NCBI GenBank assembly: GCA_900618425.1
Contig: UZAN01039634.1
Span: 20,593-84,592 of the forward strand
Length of the DNA: 64,000 nt
Reading direction: 5' to 3'
Source of the DNA: Echinostoma caproni
Lineage: Eukaryota > Platyhelminthes > Trematoda > Plagiorchiida > Echinostomatidae
Part shown: positions 61,576-64,000 of the stretch, piece by piece
How positions within the stretch are numbered: position 1 is the stretch's first letter
Layout: every line of letters starts with the position of its first letter
The notes under the pieces: model-generated
The model's input: the letters and a program-made list of their open reading frames with translations, nothing else
What the model was told of the DNA's origin: nothing
The model's database searches: none
Made by a program: the position numbers and the translations under genes

Positions 61576-62473
61576 GAAAGAAAGCACGTCGTTAGACAAC
61601 TGGGTTTACGATATTCGGAAATTTTAACACTTGTCGTGTATCTCCGGCATTCAGGATTAGAGTGGACGAACACATCAATGGTAAGAGAGGAATTAAATCC
61701 ATCCCCGGTCGTATAAGCCACGAATTTTCATGCAAACAAACAATGGATTACCAACATGAAATAGAAGAGTCAAAGATTTCCGCGGCATTTTACGTATAAG
61801 ATGGTTGTTTCACCCGAAGGGCACAATCTAGACAGGAATCGCACTGTTAAACTGTACACCAATAGTCAAACTTCATCACATCAAGGGTAAGACCAAATTG
61901 TCGAATTTTTTTTATAAAGAAATAATAATCCAAAATGGAAAAAAGCAGAACAAATTATTGTCTCCGTTAGTCTGCCAATTATATGTGAAGTTCCGTGAGT
62001 CAGACTTTTCATATCCCAACAGAACGCAAAGGCATCTCAGTGTAAATTATTTTTGTAATTTTTTCGTCGGTCGGGAAATTTCGAAGGAAATCTTCACCTG
62101 TTCCTACTCCAAGTGGACTAGACGAATCAAATACCGGATATCATCAAACTAAACCCAGAAGGAAATCACGGCGCATGAAGTAGGAAATAAAATGGGAGTA
62201 AAACGGTAAGCGTGCTTCCGTAAGAATGACAGTTTTTAACTAGACTATACTAAGATAATCACTATGTGTGCATGCTTAAATCTTATTTCACCATAGAACG
62301 GTCTTTGCATTAGGCCTACAACCGGGAACTATAAACCCTGTTACTGTAAGAAAATATAAGACCCATAAGAGAAATACACAACAACCAAGAAATCGTCCAA
62401 CTATGATGTTTGGCTAATTAGGGACAAAAATGGATTTGCGTAACCCAAAGGTGAAAACAACAATCCTGTAGGT
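61576..62473. other. No recognisable feature
   Basis: No coding homology or repeat recognised. Confidence 0.4.
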
Positions 62474-62564
62474 GTGGCCATAGCTCATAGCTCAGCTGGT
62501 AGAGTGTGCACTGTGCGAATGAGTGGGCGACGTCCACTCGTTAGTTCAAGTCCCACCGTGGCTA
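62474..62564 (+). repeat. tRNA-like element with clear A and B boxes
   Basis: TAGCTCAGCTGGTAGAG (A box, about 62488-62504) and TTAGTTCAAGTCCCACC (B box, about 62541-62557) are close to the polymerase III consensus. The sequence ATAGCTC is duplicated at the 5' end, and the T stem does not pair well. This favours a SINE head or a pseudogene over a working tRNA gene. No matching body elsewhere in the window. Confidence 0.55.
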
Positions 62565-63189
62565 TTGAACTTTTCACACAGCATAACTAATTAAGAAAAG
62601 CAATCGCTTCATGTAATAAAACTTGTACGTTCAGTTCATTCGATTGACGTAGGTGCTATATTTACCAGTTGCCACAGCTGTTTGAACTAAGGCACAAAAC
62701 ATTCAACATTTTTGAAAGTATTTATCAAATCAATATATTTAAAAGTCAATTGAAACGTGATTGTGTTTGGACCATGCTTCGGATCATGCCTTTAAGTAAT
62801 GTGATATGCTTGGCTCGTGTGTGCGGCAGGATGTCTCCCTTGAACAGATGCACCGAACAACCAAATGCTGGTCCGGTCTCAGTGTGGGCTGCAACCGTAC
62901 CGGAGAGGAGGTTCCCCGTGCAGAGGGTAAACGTAAAATCTGGAAGAGAATAAAACACAGACACCATGGAACAAAAGGTCTAAAGAGACATGAATACAAC
63001 TCACATTCAAATGGAATGGCAAGTGGCCAAGGACATTACAGTACTTTGTGAAGTTTGAAAGAGCTTAAGGAAACCACAATTCAGTTTGAATAATCATCTG
63101 CCTGAGAATCGTCAGCACGTTTGCCTAATTGGTCATTAAATCGAAAGTTTTCCTAGTCAGGTTATTTTCATAGCCTGGATCACACGTTC
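62565..63189. other. No recognisable feature
   Basis: Two overlapping opposite-strand frames near 62670-63050 carry no motif. Confidence 0.4.
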
Positions 63190-64000
63190 TGCCAGTGCCA
63201 TATAAAAATTCCCCTCTAACTTTATGTTACAGATCCATCTTGTTCCATAATCCCTCTGGGATGTCAACTCTCTAATCCAGTACGAAAACTACGTACACAA
63301 ACGTGATCTCCTACCTTAAGCGCGCTCACTGTGACGTTAGAAGTTTTAGCGATATGTCACTTCGCATTATCTTTCGCGGTGGGAATCATGTAATCGCGGT
63401 TTAGTCGCATTCGTCGATGTAGAAATAATTCAGGCAGGTTAGCTTGATTGGTGGTCAATCGATGCACAAGGCGAAATATATCAGAAGACCGCGGCAGTTT
63501 ACCCTCCTTCTGTGACTTGATCAGAGAAAATTTTAATGTGTCAACAAATATATCTACTTAACTGTTCAATTGTTGGTGGGACAATGGACAACAAATATAG
63601 CGGATGCCATTTAACGAACAGAATATCGCACTTTGTGAAGACGTAAACTCAGGGTCGTTATCCGAGGCCGGGATTTCCGGCATATCTAACCGAGGAAATA
63701 ACCTACTGAGGTTTGTTATGTTGGCAGATGAAGTTATAATACGCATTGAAATAACTTCGGGTTACTTGAAATATTCATCGATAATTGGTAAGTAATGCAT
63801 ACCTTCAATGTGCCAGTAAAATCCATGTGAATGCTTGACCAGGGTGCTTCGGAAGGTTGCCATGATTGAGGTTCAGGCTTAGGTGCTAGTTTAAATACCA
63901 TTAAACAACTGGGGCAAGTTGCATCCACATGCTCAATTTGATAATCCATAAATTGTCCGTGATCCAACGCTTTAACCGATTACCATTGTGCAACGGCACT
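63190..64000 (-). pseudogene. Ty3/Gypsy integrase remnant, continuing past the window edge
   Basis: Minus strand: the zinc-finger end CPSCLMVFK and WSSIHMDFTGTL, with the first catalytic Asp, lie at about 63810-63920. SRLFPRLDMPEIPASDNDPEF lies near 63640-63705 and carries the second Asp, where the family has SDNG. FCSLNGIRYICCPLSHQQ lies near 63565-63620; the position expected for the catalytic Glu falls behind a stop and reads Asp. A VDTLKFSLIK-like block (about 63520-63545) and LPELFLHRRMR (about 63400-63430) follow. The end domain has VGDHVCVRSFRTG at about 63265-63310. Stops and a frameshift near 63735 make it inactive. The upstream pol part lies outside the window. Confidence 0.87.

Noticed and set aside
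62474..62564. Functional tRNA gene
   Set aside because: Promoter boxes are good, but the T stem and acceptor do not pair and the 5' part is duplicated; kept only as a tRNA-like repeat.

Overview
This looks like eukaryotic, non-coding, repeat-rich DNA, most likely from a parasitic flatworm (digenean trematode). The base composition is moderately AT-rich. There are no operons, ribosome-binding-site patterns or dense coding. Almost every long open frame I can recognise belongs to a decayed retrotransposon of a kind common in flukes: Penelope-like elements (PLEs) with GIY-YIG endonuclease, CR1/Jockey-type and RTE-type non-LTR elements, and a CsRn1-like Ty3/Gypsy element. The flatworm assignment is an inference from these families; no host gene confirms it.

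Layout. 0-3 kb: mostly featureless, with a hammerhead-ribozyme-like core at 408-476 and a tRNA-derived SINE at 1.9-2.0 kb. 3.2-5.3 kb: CR1-like element on the minus strand. 5.3-16.5 kb: little recognisable beyond microsatellites and hairpins. 16.5 kb: tRNA-like SINE head. 17.0-18.2 kb: RTE-like reverse transcriptase remnant (plus). 18.2-26.7 kb: almost nothing recognisable. 26.7-29.1 kb: a long palindromic insertion followed by the best PLE copy (A), then a tetranucleotide tract. 30.2-32.2 kb: Gypsy 5' region, gag and protease remnant (plus). 32.8-34.4 kb and 38.3-41.0 kb: two minus-strand copies of a related non-LTR family, separated by an 885-base assembly gap. 46.5-50.0 kb: a plus-strand RT remnant next to a minus-strand EN-RT element that is itself split by a 0.34 kb palindromic insertion. 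54.3-56.1 kb: PLE copy B, flanked by inverted copies of its own terminal repeat. 57.4-58.1 kb: PLE copy C and a perfect 21-bp palindrome made of PLE-type terminal sequence. 61.3-62.6 kb: a cluster of tRNA-like SINE pieces. 63.2-64 kb: Gypsy integrase remnant (minus).

Nothing here forms a working gene set. The recognisable proteins (reverse transcriptases, endonucleases, gag, protease, integrase) are all interrupted by stops and frameshifts. A few short segments (35.2, 41.8, 56.8 and 60.1-60.6 kb) have the look of exons of host genes, with an open frame behind an AG acceptor, but are unproven. The most interesting signals are structural: inverted PLE termini with hammerhead-like folds, and two large foldback insertions with apparent target-site duplications, one of them nested in a dated position inside a dead retrotransposon.
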